A stretch of DNA of 50,455 nt from an uncultured Lachnospiraceae bacterium (GTDB taxonomy: Bacteria > Bacillota > Clostridia > Lachnospirales > Lachnospiraceae). The position numbers were made by a program, and so were the translations under genes. The stretch spans positions 1 through 50,455 of the forward strand of contig CAJKWK010000015.1 in assembly GCA_905203555.1 (NCBI GenBank). Direction: 5' to 3'. The notes beneath the pieces were generated by a model, which saw only the letters and a program-made list of their open reading frames with translations, searched no databases and was not told the origin of the DNA. Positions 50,137 through 50,455 of this stretch are shown here, one piece after another (within the stretch, counting starts at the first letter, position 1; every line of letters starts with the position of its first letter).

Positions 50137-50455
50137 TTATTGCACATAATAATATTCCAACTGTTCCACCATTCCGTCAGCAGAAAAAGTGATATTTAAC
50201 CTTGGACTAAACTCTCTGTCAAACCGATAGCAGAGTTCGTTTTCATGCTCCTGATCCGGTGTCCCCAATATTTCCTTTACGTTTCTGATATCCGATGTTC
50301 CATCAATCCCGTAAATTCCATATTTCTTTTTATTTTCTCCGGCTGTATAATCAATCAGGATATCTTGTATAACCGTTTCTTGATTTACCGCTACAGTCAG
50401 CATCCCGAATGTATAGATATCCATTCCATTTTCACGATACATTTCATCCGTTTCT
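50137..50455 (-). CDS. Partial gene, C-terminal part of an unknown protein
   Basis: The frame is open to the window edge, so the N-terminus is missing. About 105 residues are seen: a first part with FGMLTVAVNQETVIQDILIDY, then VKEILGTPDQEHE and NITFSADGMVEQLEYYYV at the end. The last pattern is common in small extracellular beta-rich domains of Gram-positive lipoproteins. No family is assigned. Its stop codon touches the stop of the gene at 49714. Confidence 0.6.
   Translation of the reverse strand, partial: ETDEMYRENGMDIYTFGMLTVAVNQETVIQDILIDYTAGENKKKYGIYGIDGTSDIRNVKEILGTPDQEHENELCYRFDREFSPRLNITFSADGMVEQLEYYYVQ

Noticed and set aside
1..50455. CRISPR array, insertion sequence, prophage or rRNA
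   Set aside because: No repeated spacer pattern, transposase, integrase, phage structural gene or rRNA sequence was seen.

Overview
The window reads as a chromosomal segment of a low-to-mid GC, anaerobic, spore-forming Firmicute, most likely a gut Lachnospiraceae (Clostridia). Grounds: the SCIFF ranthipeptide pair (scfA/scfB) next to a fused SecDF, SpoVT, CodY, HrcA/CIRCE control of groESL, HemZ, a Lachnospiraceae-type DUF5688 protein, and gene orders such as comM-dprA-topA-codY. The genus cannot be fixed from the sequence alone.

Layout. 1-7.8 kb: tRNA-Gly, then a leftward block aspS, hisS, hemZ, a metallo-beta-lactamase-fold hydrolase and the bifunctional (p)ppGpp enzyme Rel. 7.8-11.5 kb: a ureidoglycolate-lyase-family protein with an MFS transporter, then recJ. 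11.5-15.6 kb: SCIFF peptide (47 aa, found by hand translation), its radical SAM/SPASM maturase and SecDF, all leftward, with a hairpin between peptide and maturase. 15.6-20 kb: a TIGR04086 membrane protein, spoVT with a sigma-G-like promoter, rightward pduL and an AEC permease, a cytidylate-kinase-like protein and a CPBP protease. 20-24.1 kb: an AlaX-type editing protein, argS, divergent nfo, tRNA-Arg. 24.2-28 kb: DUF5688, efp, yqeG, aroK, an exported amidase. 28-33.3 kb: guaB, groESL under CIRCE, a small conserved protein and codY. 33.3-38.2 kb: topA, dprA, comM. 38.2-45.5 kb: an eight-gene molybdenum operon (xdhC, a MobA-like/ModE-like fusion, a MoeA-like molybdopterin-binding protein, moaA, mogA, modA, modB, modC). 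45.5-50.5 kb: an accessory-looking region with two zinc-ribbon membrane proteins (one a PrsW-type protease), a small XRE regulator, a Ser/Thr kinase divergent from an HTH-like gene, and a gene cut by the window edge.

How the parts fit. Most of the window is core housekeeping: translation (three tRNA synthetases, EF-P, tRNA editing), stringent response and nutrient sensing (Rel, CodY, guaB all touch GTP), proteostasis (GroESL), DNA repair and uptake (RecJ, Nfo, TopA, DprA, ComM). The two most specialised systems are the SCIFF peptide locus and the molybdenum operon, whose XdhC/MobA-like content points to molybdenum hydroxylases encoded elsewhere. The last 5 kb looks like a membrane/kinase signalling cluster of unknown input and is the least understood part. 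No insertion sequence, prophage, CRISPR array or rRNA was seen.
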